A stretch of DNA of 60,653 bases, from positions 25,521 to 86,173 of the forward strand of contig CADAJN010000009.1 in assembly GCA_902788365.1 (NCBI GenBank), in the 5' to 3' direction. Source of the DNA: an uncultured Pseudomonadota bacterium. GTDB taxonomy: Bacteria; Pseudomonadota; Alphaproteobacteria; RF32; CAG-239. Position numbers and translations under genes: made by a program. Below, piece by piece: positions 23,980-33,089 of the stretch. The notes under the pieces are model-generated. The model did no database searches, had not been told where the DNA came from, and saw only the letters and a list, made by a program, of their open reading frames with translations. How positions within the stretch are numbered: position 1 is the stretch's first letter; every line of letters starts with the position of its first letter.

Positions 23980-25401
23980 ATGGATACTTTATTAAACATA
24001 ATATACTACATTGTGCCGTTTGTTGTTCTGCTCGGAATTTTGGTTTTCGTGCATGAGTTCGGGCACTTTATTGTGGCGCGGCTGCTTAAAGTGACGGTGA
24101 CGGATTTTTCAATCGGTTTCGGTAAGGAACTGTGGAGCCGCAAAGATAAGCATGGCACAAAATGGAAAATTGCCGCAATACCACTCGGCGGATATTGCCA
24201 ATTTTTAGGTGATGCCGATGCTTCATCTTCTACCGTCAGTGACTTGTCAGGATTATCGGAGGAAGATAAAAAAGGTGCGTTTCAGGCGCAAAAGCCATGG
24301 AAAAAGTTGGCTATTGTGGCAGCAGGTCCGCTGTTTAACTATTTGTTCGCAATTTTGATTTTTATCAGCTTGTTTTATGCTTTCGGGCGGATGGTTTATC
24401 CGTCGGTTATCGGAGCGTTGATGCCGGGGGAGGCGGCGGAACAGGCCGGACTTTTGGTCGGTGATAAGATTGTGAGTGTAAACGGGCATGCAACCGAGAA
24501 TTTTCAGCAATTAAACAGCGAAGTTTTGTTGGCAGAAACCGATGATGTGAAGGTGGCGGTGGAGCGTCCGATGACTTTTGTTTTGCGCACCGCCGAAATG
24601 GAATATTTGCCGGATAGCGAAGAAGCACCGATAAAAGAAAAGATTTTGGGAATGCGCTCAACGGTTGTTGTTGAGGAAGACGGTGCAGGCGAAATTAAAC
24701 AACCGGTGGTTGAAGAAGTGTTGGCCGGAAGCCCGGCTGAGGCTGCCGGTATTGAGGTCGGCGATATTGTGGAAAGCGTTAATGAGGTGCCTGTAAGCTC
24801 GTTTACGCAGCTACGCGAATATGTGACAGCACAACCGGAGGCTGAATTTATGCTTAAAGTGCGGCGGCCGATGGTGTTTGATGTGACGCTCAGAGTGACG
24901 GATTTTGATGCCGGTGACGGTGAAAAAATCAAACGCCGTATGCTTGGGGTGATGTCATCACAGGAAATCAGTTTTGCCGAGACGGATATGCCTTTTGCAA
25001 AAGCGGTGAAAGCCGGTTTTGTGGAGGCGTATGATTTGACGGCGAGCACACTGCGTGCGGTGGGACAAATGATTGTCGGACAGCGCGGCGGTAAAGAAGT
25101 CGGCGGGATTATCCGTATTGCGGAAATGTCCGGCGATGTCAGCAAAAAAGGCGGTTTGCTGAGTTTTATCTATTTTATGGCACTGTTATCGGTTAATTTG
25201 GGACTTATTAACCTGTTGCCGATACCGGTGTTGGACGGCGGTAATTTCGTGATATTCTTCATTGAAATGATTACGCGTCGGGAACTGAATGCTAAAGTTA
25301 AGGATTATATTTTTAAATTTGGCTTACTAATTATTTTGGCCATTATGGTCTTGGCAACATGGAATGATGTTGTCCATCTCATCGGTCGTTGGTTTGACTA
25401 G
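23980..25401 (+). CDS. rseP: RIP metalloprotease RseP (site-2 protease)
   Basis: Inner-membrane zinc protease that cleaves within membrane segments of anti-sigma factors and leftover signal peptides. The 473 residues contain HEFGH at 25-29 in the first membrane helix (zinc ligands His25 and His29, catalytic Glu26) and a second zinc motif NLLPIPVLDGGNFV near the C-terminus. Two PDZ domains lie between (GLLVGDKIVSVNGH at about 155-175 and AGIEVGDIVESVNEVPV at about 255-275). The order cdsA-rseP-bamA is the common alphaproteobacterial arrangement. No RseA-like substrate is in the window. The gene is intact. Confidence 0.95.
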   Translation: MDTLLNIIYYIVPFVVLLGILVFVHEFGHFIVARLLKVTVTDFSIGFGKELWSRKDKHGTKWKIAAIPLGGYCQFLGDADASSSTVSDLSGLSEEDKKGAFQAQKPWKKLAIVAAGPLFNYLFAILIFISLFYAFGRMVYPSVIGALMPGEAAEQAGLLVGDKIVSVNGHATENFQQLNSEVLLAETDDVKVAVERPMTFVLRTAEMEYLPDSEEAPIKEKILGMRSTVVVEEDGAGEIKQPVVEEVLAGSPAEAAGIEVGDIVESVNEVPVSSFTQLREYVTAQPEAEFMLKVRRPMVFDVTLRVTDFDAGDGEKIKRRMLGVMSSQEISFAETDMPFAKAVKAGFVEAYDLTASTLRAVGQMIVGQRGGKEVGGIIRIAEMSGDVSKKGGLLSFIYFMALLSVNLGLINLLPIPVLDGGNFVIFFIEMITRRELNAKVKDYIFKFGLLIILAIMVLATWNDVVHLIGRWFD

Positions 25402-25416
25402 AAAAAGGAATTTACA

Positions 25417-27672
25417 ATGAAAAAATTAATGTATGTCGGTATTTTATCAGGTTTGATGGCTTTGCAGTCTAATGCACAAGCGATGACCTTGAAAAACATA
25501 GAAGTTGACGGTTTGCAACGCGTGGAAAAATCTACGGTGTTGTCATACCTGAATTTAAAACAGGGAAGTAATGTTTCGTCAGATGCTTTGGATGCGTCAT
25601 TTAAGCGTTTGTATGATACGGGATTGTTCAGCGATATCAATTTTGATACGGTTGGCAATACACTGAAAATCAGTGTTAAAGAAAACCCGATTATCGGTAA
25701 ACGGGCATTTGACGGTAATGACAAGATTGATGATAAAATCTTGGAAAAAGAAGTGCAAATGGGACCGCGCTCGGTTTATGATAAGGCCAAAGTTCAGCAG
25801 GACGTGCAGCGGATTTTGGACGTGTATCGCAAAAACGGTCGCTATTCGGTGACGGTTGAACCGAAGATTATTGAGCGTGACGAAAACCGCGTTGATTTGA
25901 TTTATGAAATTGATGAAGGTGCTTCGGCAAAAATTGATAAAATCAACTTCTTGGGCAATACGCACTATACCAGCTCGGATTTGCAAGATGAAATTATGAG
26001 CAAAGAAAGCCGCTGGTATCGTATTTTCAGCGCTAAAGAAAATTATGATGCCGAGAAAATGGAATATGATAAAGAACTGTTGCGTCGTTTTTATACCAAT
26101 CACGGTTATGCCGATTTTGCGGTTAAATCTGCAGTGGCTGAGCTTAGTGAAGATAAAAAGTCGTTTATCTTAACATATTCGTTAGATGAAGGTCCGCGTT
26201 ATGAAGTAAATGATATCAGCATTAAATCGGAAATTGAAGGTGTTAATGTTGATGATTTATACGATGATGTGGAAGTTTCTAAGGGCGATTGGTATAAACA
26301 AAGCGATGTGGAAAAAACCGTGGCACAAATAACCGACAGTTTGGGCAAGCGCGGTTTTGCTTTTGTGAACGTGGAACCTGAGTTAAACCGCAACGTTGCA
26401 GAAAACAAAGTAGACATCGTTTTCAATATTTATGAAGGCGAACGCGTGTTTATTGACCGCATTAACATTACCGGCAACGACAGAACTTTGGATGAAGTGA
26501 TTCGTCATGAATTCAGAGTGGCGGAAGGCGATGCCATGAACTATTCAAAAATTCGTGATTCGCGCCGCAATGTTGAAAACTTGAACTTCTTCAGCAAAGT
26601 GGATATGCAAACCGAATCAACCGGTCCGAACAAGGCTAACTTAAATGTTAACGTTGAAGAAAAGTCTACCGGATACTTTAATGTGGGTGTTGGTTATTCA
26701 ACAACCAACGGTGCTTTGTTCCGTGCCGGCGTGACGGAAAACAACTTCCGCGGACGCGGTCAGCGCATTGGTTTTAACTTTGGTATTTCGCAAAAAACCC
26801 AAGACTATAATATTGACTTTACGGAGCCGTATTTCTTGGGACGCCGCTTGAGTGCCGGTGTGGACTTGTTCTTGCAAGACCAAGATTACAAAGATGAAGC
26901 ATCGTATGATACATCAACCTTGGGCGGACGTCTGCGCTTTGGTTGGAATTATACCGATGACTTCTCACACTATGCGCGCTATACGTTGAGTGAAAATAAA
27001 ATTCGCCACGTAAAAGATAATGCTTCGCGCTTTATTAAAGAAGAAGAAGGTAAGAGCACAACATCGGCAGTTGGTCAGACCTTTGTGTATGATAAGCGCG
27101 ATAATGCTTATAATACCAAAGAAGGTTACTATTTACAAGCCGGTCACGATATTGCCGGTTTGGGCGGTGACAACAAATATAACAAGTTTGAAGGTAAGGC
27201 CTATAAATATTGGACATTGGCCGATTATTATACATTCAAATTCTTTGCAAACGGTGGTTATATTGCCGGTTACGGCGGAAAAGACGTGCGCTTGTTTGAC
27301 CGCTTTTATTTAGGCGGCAATACGTTGCGCGGTTTTGAATTTGCCGGTATCGGTGCACGCGACAGACGCACAAAAGACGCTTTGGGCGGTAACTGGGAAG
27401 TTCACGGCGGTGCCGAGATGACATTCCCGATCGGCTTAGACGAATTGGGCGTGAAAGGTCGCACTTTCTGGGATTGGGGTGTTCTGGGTAAACCGGATAA
27501 CTTCAATGATGAAGAAATCGCTTATTCATCTAAAATCAGACAATCTATCGGTTTCGGTTTTGACTGGATGTCGCCGATGGGTAAGATTGATTTGGACTTC
27601 GGTTTCCCGATTGTCAAAGAACAATATGATGAAAAAGAAGTGTTCCGTTTGAACTTCGGAACCAGCTTATAA
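25417..27672 (+). CDS. bamA: Outer membrane protein assembly factor BamA
   Basis: BamA is the outer-membrane insertase for beta-barrel proteins. The 751 residues have a signal peptide (cleavage after SNAQA, about residue 22). Five POTRA domains occupy about 23-345 (for example IEVDGLQRVEKSTVLSYLNL and INFLGNTHYTSSDL), and the C-terminal half is a 16-stranded barrel. NNFRGRGQRIGFNFG and the lid-loop VxGFxxxxxGxRD-like FYLGGNTLRGFEFAGIGARD are diagnostic. The last residue is leucine (LNFGTSL), not the usual phenylalanine, a mild deviation in the beta-signal. It lies 15 bp after rseP. Confidence 0.96.
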   Translation: MKKLMYVGILSGLMALQSNAQAMTLKNIEVDGLQRVEKSTVLSYLNLKQGSNVSSDALDASFKRLYDTGLFSDINFDTVGNTLKISVKENPIIGKRAFDGNDKIDDKILEKEVQMGPRSVYDKAKVQQDVQRILDVYRKNGRYSVTVEPKIIERDENRVDLIYEIDEGASAKIDKINFLGNTHYTSSDLQDEIMSKESRWYRIFSAKENYDAEKMEYDKELLRRFYTNHGYADFAVKSAVAELSEDKKSFILTYSLDEGPRYEVNDISIKSEIEGVNVDDLYDDVEVSKGDWYKQSDVEKTVAQITDSLGKRGFAFVNVEPELNRNVAENKVDIVFNIYEGERVFIDRINITGNDRTLDEVIRHEFRVAEGDAMNYSKIRDSRRNVENLNFFSKVDMQTESTGPNKANLNVNVEEKSTGYFNVGVGYSTTNGALFRAGVTENNFRGRGQRIGFNFGISQKTQDYNIDFTEPYFLGRRLSAGVDLFLQDQDYKDEASYDTSTLGGRLRFGWNYTDDFSHYARYTLSENKIRHVKDNASRFIKEEEGKSTTSAVGQTFVYDKRDNAYNTKEGYYLQAGHDIAGLGGDNKYNKFEGKAYKYWTLADYYTFKFFANGGYIAGYGGKDVRLFDRFYLGGNTLRGFEFAGIGARDRRTKDALGGNWEVHGGAEMTFPIGLDELGVKGRTFWDWGVLGKPDNFNDEEIAYSSKIRQSIGFGFDWMSPMGKIDLDFGFPIVKEQYDEKEVFRLNFGTSL

Positions 27673-27681
27673 GGTAAATAA

Positions 27682-28695
27682 ATGGTGGATAAAAACTTTT
27701 ATGTTGTAAAAGAGAACGTGACTTTGGCTCAGGTGGCTGAAGTCACGTCCGCCGTTTTGCAGGACGAAGCAAAGGCCGGCGAGACGATTGATTCTATTGC
27801 CACAATGGCAAGTGCAACGGCAAACGATATTTGCTTTTTTTATGATCGCAAGAGCAAGGAAAAAGCGGCAGAAGTTAAGGCTAAAGCGTGCGTGACAACC
27901 GCTGAATTGGCGGCGTTTTTACCTGAAGGTGTAATTAAGCTTATCAGCGAAAATCCGAAAATAGCGTTTATTAAGCTTAACGAATATATGTATGCCGAAA
28001 AAATGCCGACCGCCGGTATTGACGCAACAGCCAAAATTGCTCCGAGCGCCAAAATCGGACAAAATTGCTTTATTGGGGCGCATGTGGTGATTGGCGACAA
28101 TGCGGTAATCGGTGACGGTTGCAGAATTGGTGCAAATACGGTGATTGAGCACGATTGCCGGATTGGCAACGGGGTGCGGATTGAAAATAATGCGTCAATA
28201 GCGTATGCGGTGATTGGTGACGGTTGTTACATTTATAGTGGTGCGCGAATCGGTCAGGACGGCTTTGGTTTTCAGATGATGGGCGGACAGCATCACCGGA
28301 TTCCGCAATTAGGTCGGGTAATTATCGGTAACGATGTGGAAATCGGCGCAAACGCGTGCGTGGACCGCGGCGCGCTTGATGATACGGTGATTGGTGACGG
28401 TTCACGGATTGATAATTTGGTGCAAATTGCGCACAATGATAAATTAGGTCGCGGTTGCGTGATTGTGGCGCAGGTCGGTATTGCCGGCAGCTGCACGCTC
28501 GGCGATTATGTGGTGTTGGGCGGACAGGTTGGTTTGGCAGACCACTTAAATATCGGCAGCGGTGCGCAAATTGCGGCGCAATCCGGTGCTATGCGTGATG
28601 TGGAAGCCGGTGCGGTAGTTATGGGCAGTCCGTGCGTGCCGTTTAAGGACTTTATGCGTCAAGTGGCGTTTTTGCAGAAAAATTCAAAAAAATAG
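27682..28695 (+). CDS. lpxD: UDP-3-O-acylglucosamine N-acyltransferase
   Basis: Third enzyme of lipid A synthesis, N-acylating UDP-3-O-acylglucosamine using acyl-ACP. The 337 residues show an N-terminal uridine-binding domain (about 1-100) and a long left-handed beta-helix of hexapeptide repeats ([40 protein letters not shown]). It also has the catalytic-region HN in [13 protein letters not shown]. Length is normal. It lies 9 bp after bamA and 8 bp before fabZ, so it is cotranscribed. Its presence indicates a lipid A-containing outer membrane. Confidence 0.95.
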   Translation: MVDKNFYVVKENVTLAQVAEVTSAVLQDEAKAGETIDSIATMASATANDICFFYDRKSKEKAAEVKAKACVTTAELAAFLPEGVIKLISENPKIAFIKLNEYMYAEKMPTAGIDATAKIAPSAKIGQNCFIGAHVVIGDNAVIGDGCRIGANTVIEHDCRIGNGVRIENNASIAYAVIGDGCYIYSGARIGQDGFGFQMMGGQHHRIPQLGRVIIGNDVEIGANACVDRGALDDTVIGDGSRIDNLVQIAHNDKLGRGCVIVAQVGIAGSCTLGDYVVLGGQVGLADHLNIGSGAQIAAQSGAMRDVEAGAVVMGSPCVPFKDFMRQVAFLQKNSKK

Positions 28696-28703
28696 AGGGA
28701 ACA

Positions 28704-29156
28704 ATGGCTGAAAATAAAATATATAATATAGACGAAATTATGAAAATGTTACCGCATCGCTATCCGTTTTTGCTGGTGGACAGATTAGAAGTGGAAGTGC
28801 CGGGCGAAAAGGGTATCGGTTTGAAAAATTTGACCATGAACGAGCTGTTTTTCCAAGGGCATTTTCCGGGAAATCCGATTATGCCGGGGGTGTTGCAGGT
28901 TGAAGCTATGGCGCAAACCGCCGGTTGTGTGGTGATGAGCGCAATGGAAGATTTTGCCGAGAAAAAACGCAGTGTGCTGTTTATGGCAGTGGACAATGTG
29001 AAATTCAGAAAACCGGTGCGACCGGGCGATCAGCTTAAAATGCACGTGGAAAAAGTGAAAATGCATCGCAATATTTTTGTTTTTCACGGTGTTTCTAAAG
29101 TGGACGACCAAGTGGTGTCGGAAGCGGATCTAACAGCAATGATTATTGAAGAATAA
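28704..29156 (+). CDS. fabZ: 3-hydroxyacyl-ACP dehydratase FabZ
   Basis: Dehydratase of type II fatty acid synthesis, removing water from 3-hydroxyacyl-ACP. The 150-residue hot-dog-fold protein has MLPHRYPFLLVDRLEV and the active site FFQGHFPGNPIMPGVLQVEA, with catalytic His and Glu. In many Gram-negatives lpxA follows; here it does not, and a family 1 nested-hairpin element starts at the stop codon. It is the last gene of the envelope operon that begins at pyrH. Confidence 0.95.
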   Translation: MAENKIYNIDEIMKMLPHRYPFLLVDRLEVEVPGEKGIGLKNLTMNELFFQGHFPGNPIMPGVLQVEAMAQTAGCVVMSAMEDFAEKKRSVLFMAVDNVKFRKPVRPGDQLKMHVEKVKMHRNIFVFHGVSKVDDQVVSEADLTAMIIEE

Positions 29157-29264
29157 AAAACGCCATATAATGGGCTTCTAATCAAAGGTTTTTTGCCTTA
29201 TGTAGCTTTATCTACACCGCGGCAAAAAACCTTTTTCTATTAGCCTCATTATCTGGCGTTTTTA
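29154..29264 (+). repeat. Family 1 nested-hairpin element after fabZ
   Basis: The most regular copy. Nested arms: AAAAACGCCA (29156-29165) with TGGCGTTTTT (29254-29263), ATAATG with CATTAT, TAAT with ATTA, AAGGTTTTTTGCC with GGCAAAAAACCTT (13 bp), and the apical TGTAG...CTACA. The whole ~110 bp folds into one long hairpin that starts in the fabZ stop codon. Confidence 0.85.
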
Positions 29265-29343
29265 AATTGAACAGGCGGTACACCGCGCAAAGAGGGAAAC
29301 TTCGTATCTACACACGCCAGATGGGGTTTTAATATGGCTGAGA

Positions 29344-29371
29344 TTGCCCGATTCAGTCGGGCAATGACAGG
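29344..29371. repeat. REP-like hairpin unit
   Basis: GATTGCCCG...CGGGCAATGAC: a single short hairpin with the GAT...ATGAC ends of the window-wide family 2, separate from larger clusters. Confidence 0.6.
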
Positions 29372-29380
29372 GCGAAATCT

Positions 29381-29414
29381 AAAAAAGCTCGCTTAATATA
29401 AAGCGAGCTTTTTT
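29381..29414. terminator. Bidirectional intrinsic terminator
   Basis: AAAAAAGCTCGCTT (29381-29394) and AAGCGAGCTTTTTT (29401-29414) form a perfect 14-bp stem with T runs in both directions. It serves the 633-residue gene on the minus strand. Confidence 0.9.
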
Positions 29415-29427
29415 GTGATAAAACATA

Positions 29428-31329
29428 TTAAGCTTGTTTGTTTCCGGTGTTGCCTTTTTGGGCACGTAATGCGTCCATAAACACATTGGCTGGAGCCGTG
29501 CGTTCATCAGCTTTGCTGACAAGCTGAAAAGTTTCGTTATTAACCCGAGCATTTTCATAATGTATGTTGTCAGGATTTTTCTCGGTTGCAAATTCAATTA
29601 ATACCGGCTTATCTTCCTGATTTTGCCGCATCTTTTCAATTTTTTCCTTATTTGAAGAAGCATATGCAACAGATTGGTGCTGCATATCTATAATATCTGC
29701 CCGAACAACGCCATCATGCGTTATGGTCAGAACAAATTGTGCTTTATCTGCCAACATCTGAAACAGAGGGGTCAGTTTAAAAGAGGAAGTAGGCATTATT
29801 TTTGCGAACTCTTCTATTTTTTCAACGGTTCCTTTACGTTCTTCCGGTGTGTAAATGGCACCAAAGCTACCTTGTTTTTGCTTTTCTAATGCAGCAAAAA
29901 CATTGTCTTCTTGCAGGTGGCGGATTAAATCATCGGGATATATAACAAAGCCATCACCATTATTATGATGATGCAACAAATGATTCTTTTCCAAATAATT
30001 TCTTGAAACGGCCACTTTAATGTGGTCAATGATATTTTCCGGTCCCTGAATACCGCTTTTGGTTATGATATCTTCGTGTGCAGTATTATGCTCTTCCTGT
30101 GACATTTGAGGAGAATTAGCGCGGATTTCCTTCTTGTGTAGGTGTAGCTCGTCCGGATTTTCCATTTCATCGGTAGAACCTGCAAGACCAGACAACGCTA
30201 TGCCGGTGACAATAGCCGCGCCGGTAAGGGCAGTTTTAGGATTATCGGCAACCGCCCGATAAATCTTGGAATCTTCAATCTTTTTACCCAATTTACGCAG
30301 TTTGCTTTGAACATCGTTTGATTCCGGTGCTTTTTCTTCGGCAACTTTTTGTTCCAGTTTTTGGTAAAATTTATTTTCTTTCTCTCTATGTTGACGATAT
30401 TCTTCAGGTGTTGGCTCATTTAAATGCTCGTTCAGCAGCTCGCGACTTTCTGGTGTGTTAAACAAATACTTATCCATAAAGTTCAGCAATCGGTATTCGC
30501 GTTTAGCTTTAGCAATCGGGCCGGCATAATCACCTTTGTTATTAAAGGTTTGCCAATCGCCTTCCCGCACTTTTTTATAAACATCCATAACATCTTCAAG
30601 CTTATCTAATTCAGGCCGATAAAAGTCAACATAACCGGTCACAATGTTATTGTCATATTTAGCTTCGTCTTTATACAAGTAAACACCGATACTGTTGTTG
30701 CAAACATCCATTTTTAATATATAACGACCGTCTTTCTTATCGTTAATATCATACGTTAAACGTGTTGTTTTATATTCTTTATCATATATGTGGTCATATA
30801 TAGCTTTGTCGCATGATTTGGATTCACGTTGGAGTGTGACATCATAGCCTTCATAGCTGTGTTTTTCTGTTTTCCAATTTTTGTGCATATAGTCTTCTAC
30901 GATTTGTTTACGCTCAGGTGTGTTGAAAATATTTTCATCCATAAATTTGAGCACGGCTTCTTTACACTTGCTTCGCGGTTCCCCATCATGTTCGTCCGCG
31001 AAATTCCAATCATTTTCGGCTATTTTGCGATAAACATGAGCAAATTGCTCCAGCGAAAAATGGTTACCAAATGTGCCATAATTGTCACACAAATACGGGT
31101 TATCCATCGGAATGGTTATCGGCGGAAAATTATCTAACTTGATGATACCGTATTCGTTAAGTTTTAATTCTCCCTGTCTGCCTTCATCGTTGTATTTAAC
31201 ACAACAGACGGCGTCGCCAAAATCTTGCTTGATACTTTCTTCAAAGATCTTAAAAGAATCGGTTTCGGTATCAAAAATGTCTAACGGTCTGTCAGCCTTT
31301 ACCTTATAGGATTTATTGTTTTCGGTCAT
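29428..31329 (-). CDS. Large protein of unknown function with a duplicated domain
   Basis: A protein of 633 residues, not recognised. Two copies of a ~57-residue unit are visible: about 94-150 (FAHVYRKIAENDWNF...KFMDENIFNTPERKQIVEDY) and about 243-303 (MDVYKKVREGDWQTF...NFMDKYLFNTPESRELLNEH). Each is preceded by a beta-rich DxDxP-type segment (PITIPMDNPY and NIVTGYVDFYRPE). One hydrophobic segment lies at about 367-385 (TALTGAAIVTGIALSGLAG). There is no N-terminal signal. The C-terminal 230 residues are charged. It has a good promoter (31369-31396) and a strong terminator, so it is a single-gene unit. It could be a membrane-anchored surface or effector-like protein; that is speculation. Confidence 0.7.
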   Translation of the reverse strand: MTENNKSYKVKADRPLDIFDTETDSFKIFEESIKQDFGDAVCCVKYNDEGRQGELKLNEYGIIKLDNFPPITIPMDNPYLCDNYGTFGNHFSLEQFAHVYRKIAENDWNFADEHDGEPRSKCKEAVLKFMDENIFNTPERKQIVEDYMHKNWKTEKHSYEGYDVTLQRESKSCDKAIYDHIYDKEYKTTRLTYDINDKKDGRYILKMDVCNNSIGVYLYKDEAKYDNNIVTGYVDFYRPELDKLEDVMDVYKKVREGDWQTFNNKGDYAGPIAKAKREYRLLNFMDKYLFNTPESRELLNEHLNEPTPEEYRQHREKENKFYQKLEQKVAEEKAPESNDVQSKLRKLGKKIEDSKIYRAVADNPKTALTGAAIVTGIALSGLAGSTDEMENPDELHLHKKEIRANSPQMSQEEHNTAHEDIITKSGIQGPENIIDHIKVAVSRNYLEKNHLLHHHNNGDGFVIYPDDLIRHLQEDNVFAALEKQKQGSFGAIYTPEERKGTVEKIEEFAKIMPTSSFKLTPLFQMLADKAQFVLTITHDGVVRADIIDMQHQSVAYASSNKEKIEKMRQNQEDKPVLIEFATEKNPDNIHYENARVNNETFQLVSKADERTAPANVFMDALRAQKGNTGNKQA

Positions 31330-31368
31330 TATGGTTACCCCCCCTTTTTATTGCTTTATATAAGGATA

Positions 31369-31396
31369 ATTGTAGCATAAATGGAATTTTTGTCAA
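31369..31396 (-). promoter_or_regulatory. Promoter of the 633-residue protein gene
   Basis: On the minus strand TTGACA (31396-31391), a 16-base spacer and TACAAT (31374-31369). The start codon at 31329 is about 40 bases downstream, behind a G-rich ribosome binding site (GGGGGG). Confidence 0.75.
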
Positions 31397-31518
31397 TATT
31401 TTTCTTAAGGATAGATTTTCTGTTCCGGCTCTTTAGGATAACAGTTTTAATATAGCCAAAATCCTGTGATCAAATCATAGGGCGACAGGGCTCTTAATTC
31501 ATGTGAGTGGCTGCTTTT

Positions 31519-32751
31519 TTAATTTTCGTTGGCCGGCAGACATAGATGCAGGCGTTGCAATTCTTGAAAAAATTTGTCATCGGCAGCGTCGGTTTTGTCA
31601 TTGCCCTGCGGTGCCAAATATGAAATATTACCGTTATCATCGGTCAGCTTTTTCTCGCCAAAATCGGCCAGCAAATTTTCGTATGACATCAAAACCATAT
31701 CCAAAATATCTTTATCCAAATCGCAAAACAGGCTGTAATCAAGTTTTTTGTCGGGTAAGCGAACGCTGTTTATCAATTTGATACGGCAAGAATTATCGGT
31801 GTATTTGGCCGCCAGTCCCCTTTCAATTTTCAGCTTTATATCAGATGAAGTCGGCTCAGACCAACGGCGTTGGCCGAATTTGTGCTTGCGGCAAAAATCG
31901 GTCGCAAACAGCAAATTTTGTGTCGGAATGTTATCTTTATCGCGATAAACGGCGATGTTTTTATTGAGCAATAAGGCGTTTAAGTCATCGTAGGATTTGA
32001 GGTTGGCAACTTCAGGTTGAGGTAAATAGATGTCAAAGTTGTTATATAGCATATGACATTTGCCGCCTTTGGGACCGATGATGGTAACGTTATTTTCAAT
32101 AAACATAAAATGACGCTTTTCAACTGTCGGGCGGCAGGTTTGCAGAGCAGATTGCAAAGAGCTTGGCAAACGGTCTATTTTGCGGCGGTTTTGTTCTATT
32201 TCCTGCGGTGTTGCCGCAATGGCAGAAGTGTGGCAGACCTCATTGCGCAACTTTGTCCACACGGCATCAAAGTGTCCGGCGGTCAGCGTGGTTTGCACCG
32301 GTGGTTCATTTTCTTCATCGTTGATGGTGGTGTAGGTCAGCGTTATCGGCTGGAAAGAGCGGTCTTTCATTGCTTTGATAAGCGACAAATGCTCGCTGCC
32401 GTTCAGACCGCAGGTTATTTTGGTGCCGCCGACGCCCTCCAGATATGTGGTTACGCTAAACCGGCATAAATCATCGGAAATGCCATTGATATCAATATCT
32501 ATTTTGAATTTTGCTCCGCCGAATTGGTTGCTGAGAAGCTGTAAATCGGGATTTTGTGCCACAAAGTCTTCGCTATAGGCTCGGCAATCGGCGGCGGCGC
32601 GCATTAGGTCAGGGCTGAAGTTATATAAAACAACTTTTTTTTGCTGAGTTTGCTGTATCGGCTCAAGTATAAAATTAGGCGTTTGTTCTGTCGGCGCGGC
32701 ATTGGTGATTTTTGCGCTCACCAGTAACATCAATAAAATCAAAATACGCAT
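31519..32751 (-). CDS. Secreted cysteine-repeat protein of unknown function
   Basis: A protein of 410 residues with a signal peptide (MRILILLMLLVSAKITNAA, cleavage after TNA). It appears to contain three related cysteine modules: Cys56, Cys96, Cys114 (ADCRAYS...DLCRFSV...TCGLNGS), Cys206 and Cys232 (TCRPTVE...GKCHMLY), and Cys287, Cys322, Cys343 (FCRKHKF...SCRIKLI...FCDLDKD). Modules 1 and 3 share a C-R...C-R...C-x-L pattern, suggesting disulphide-bonded periplasmic domains. GGGAGAAA precedes the start. Single-gene unit; the region to 31330 holds no other gene. Not recognised as a known family. Confidence 0.7.
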   Translation of the reverse strand: MRILILLMLLVSAKITNAAPTEQTPNFILEPIQQTQQKKVVLYNFSPDLMRAAADCRAYSEDFVAQNPDLQLLSNQFGGAKFKIDIDINGISDDLCRFSVTTYLEGVGGTKITCGLNGSEHLSLIKAMKDRSFQPITLTYTTINDEENEPPVQTTLTAGHFDAVWTKLRNEVCHTSAIAATPQEIEQNRRKIDRLPSSLQSALQTCRPTVEKRHFMFIENNVTIIGPKGGKCHMLYNNFDIYLPQPEVANLKSYDDLNALLLNKNIAVYRDKDNIPTQNLLFATDFCRKHKFGQRRWSEPTSSDIKLKIERGLAAKYTDNSCRIKLINSVRLPDKKLDYSLFCDLDKDILDMVLMSYENLLADFGEKKLTDDNGNISYLAPQGNDKTDAADDKFFQELQRLHLCLPANEN

Positions 32752-32814
32752 AAAATTTCTCCCTGTTTTTTATATTGTTATCATAAGAGAGAGGAAGGGG
32801 TTATGCAAGTTTTA

Positions 32815-32847
32815 TTTTAAAAAAACGGCCGAAGCGGCCGTGTTTTG
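32815..32847 (-). terminator. Terminator of the tRNA-Val pair
   Basis: On the minus strand ACGGCC (32841-32836) and GGCCGT (32830-32825) pair around a five-base loop, followed by TTTTTTAAAAT. It lies about 10 bases past the CCA end of the first tRNA. Confidence 0.85.
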
Positions 32848-32854
32848 AAAAGAT

Positions 32855-32929
32855 TGGTAGTCCCGGGCAGAGTTGAACTGCCGACCCATCCATGTGAAGG
32901 ATATGTGATAACCGTTTCACCACGGAACT
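32855..32929 (-). tRNA. tRNA-Val (anticodon CAC)
   Basis: A 75-base cloverleaf with CCA encoded in the DNA. Acceptor arms AGTTCCG and CGGGACT pair with one T-G wobble. The anticodon stem TATCC/GGATG encloses the loop TTCACAT, giving anticodon CAC (codon GTG). The T stem is GGCAG/CTGCC around TTCAACT. It is 3' of a second tRNA-Val on the same transcript. Confidence 0.9.
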
Positions 32930-32945
32930 GTAATAATGTTGCAAC

Positions 32946-33020
32946 TGGTAGTCCCGAGCAGAGTTGAACTGCTGACTCATCCATGTCAAGGATACGTGAT
33001 AACCGTTTCACCACGGAACT
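32946..33020 (-). tRNA. tRNA-Val (anticodon GAC)
   Basis: Near-identical to its neighbour except for the anticodon loop TTGACAT (anticodon GAC, codons GTC and GTT) and a few T-stem bases (AGCAG/CTGCT). CCA is encoded. 16 bp separate the two genes, and a sigma70 promoter lies directly upstream. Confidence 0.9.
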
Positions 33021-33030
33021 GTCTTTGCCT

Positions 33031-33058
33031 ATAATATTCATTTTTATGTGCTTGTCAA
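33031..33058 (-). promoter_or_regulatory. Promoter of the tRNA-Val pair
   Basis: On the minus strand TTGACA (33058-33053), 16-base spacer, TATTAT (33036-33031). The expected start of transcription is only a few bases before the mature tRNA 5' end at 33020. Confidence 0.8.
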
Positions 33059-33089
33059 AGGGAAATTGCAAAAAAAATGAAAAATTTTA

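Noticed and set aside
32855..32929. tRNA-Glu reading of the first tRNA (TTC in the loop)
   Set aside because: With the stem TATCC/GGATG, the seven-base loop is TTCACAT, so positions 34-36 are CAC; the TTC is at positions 32-34.
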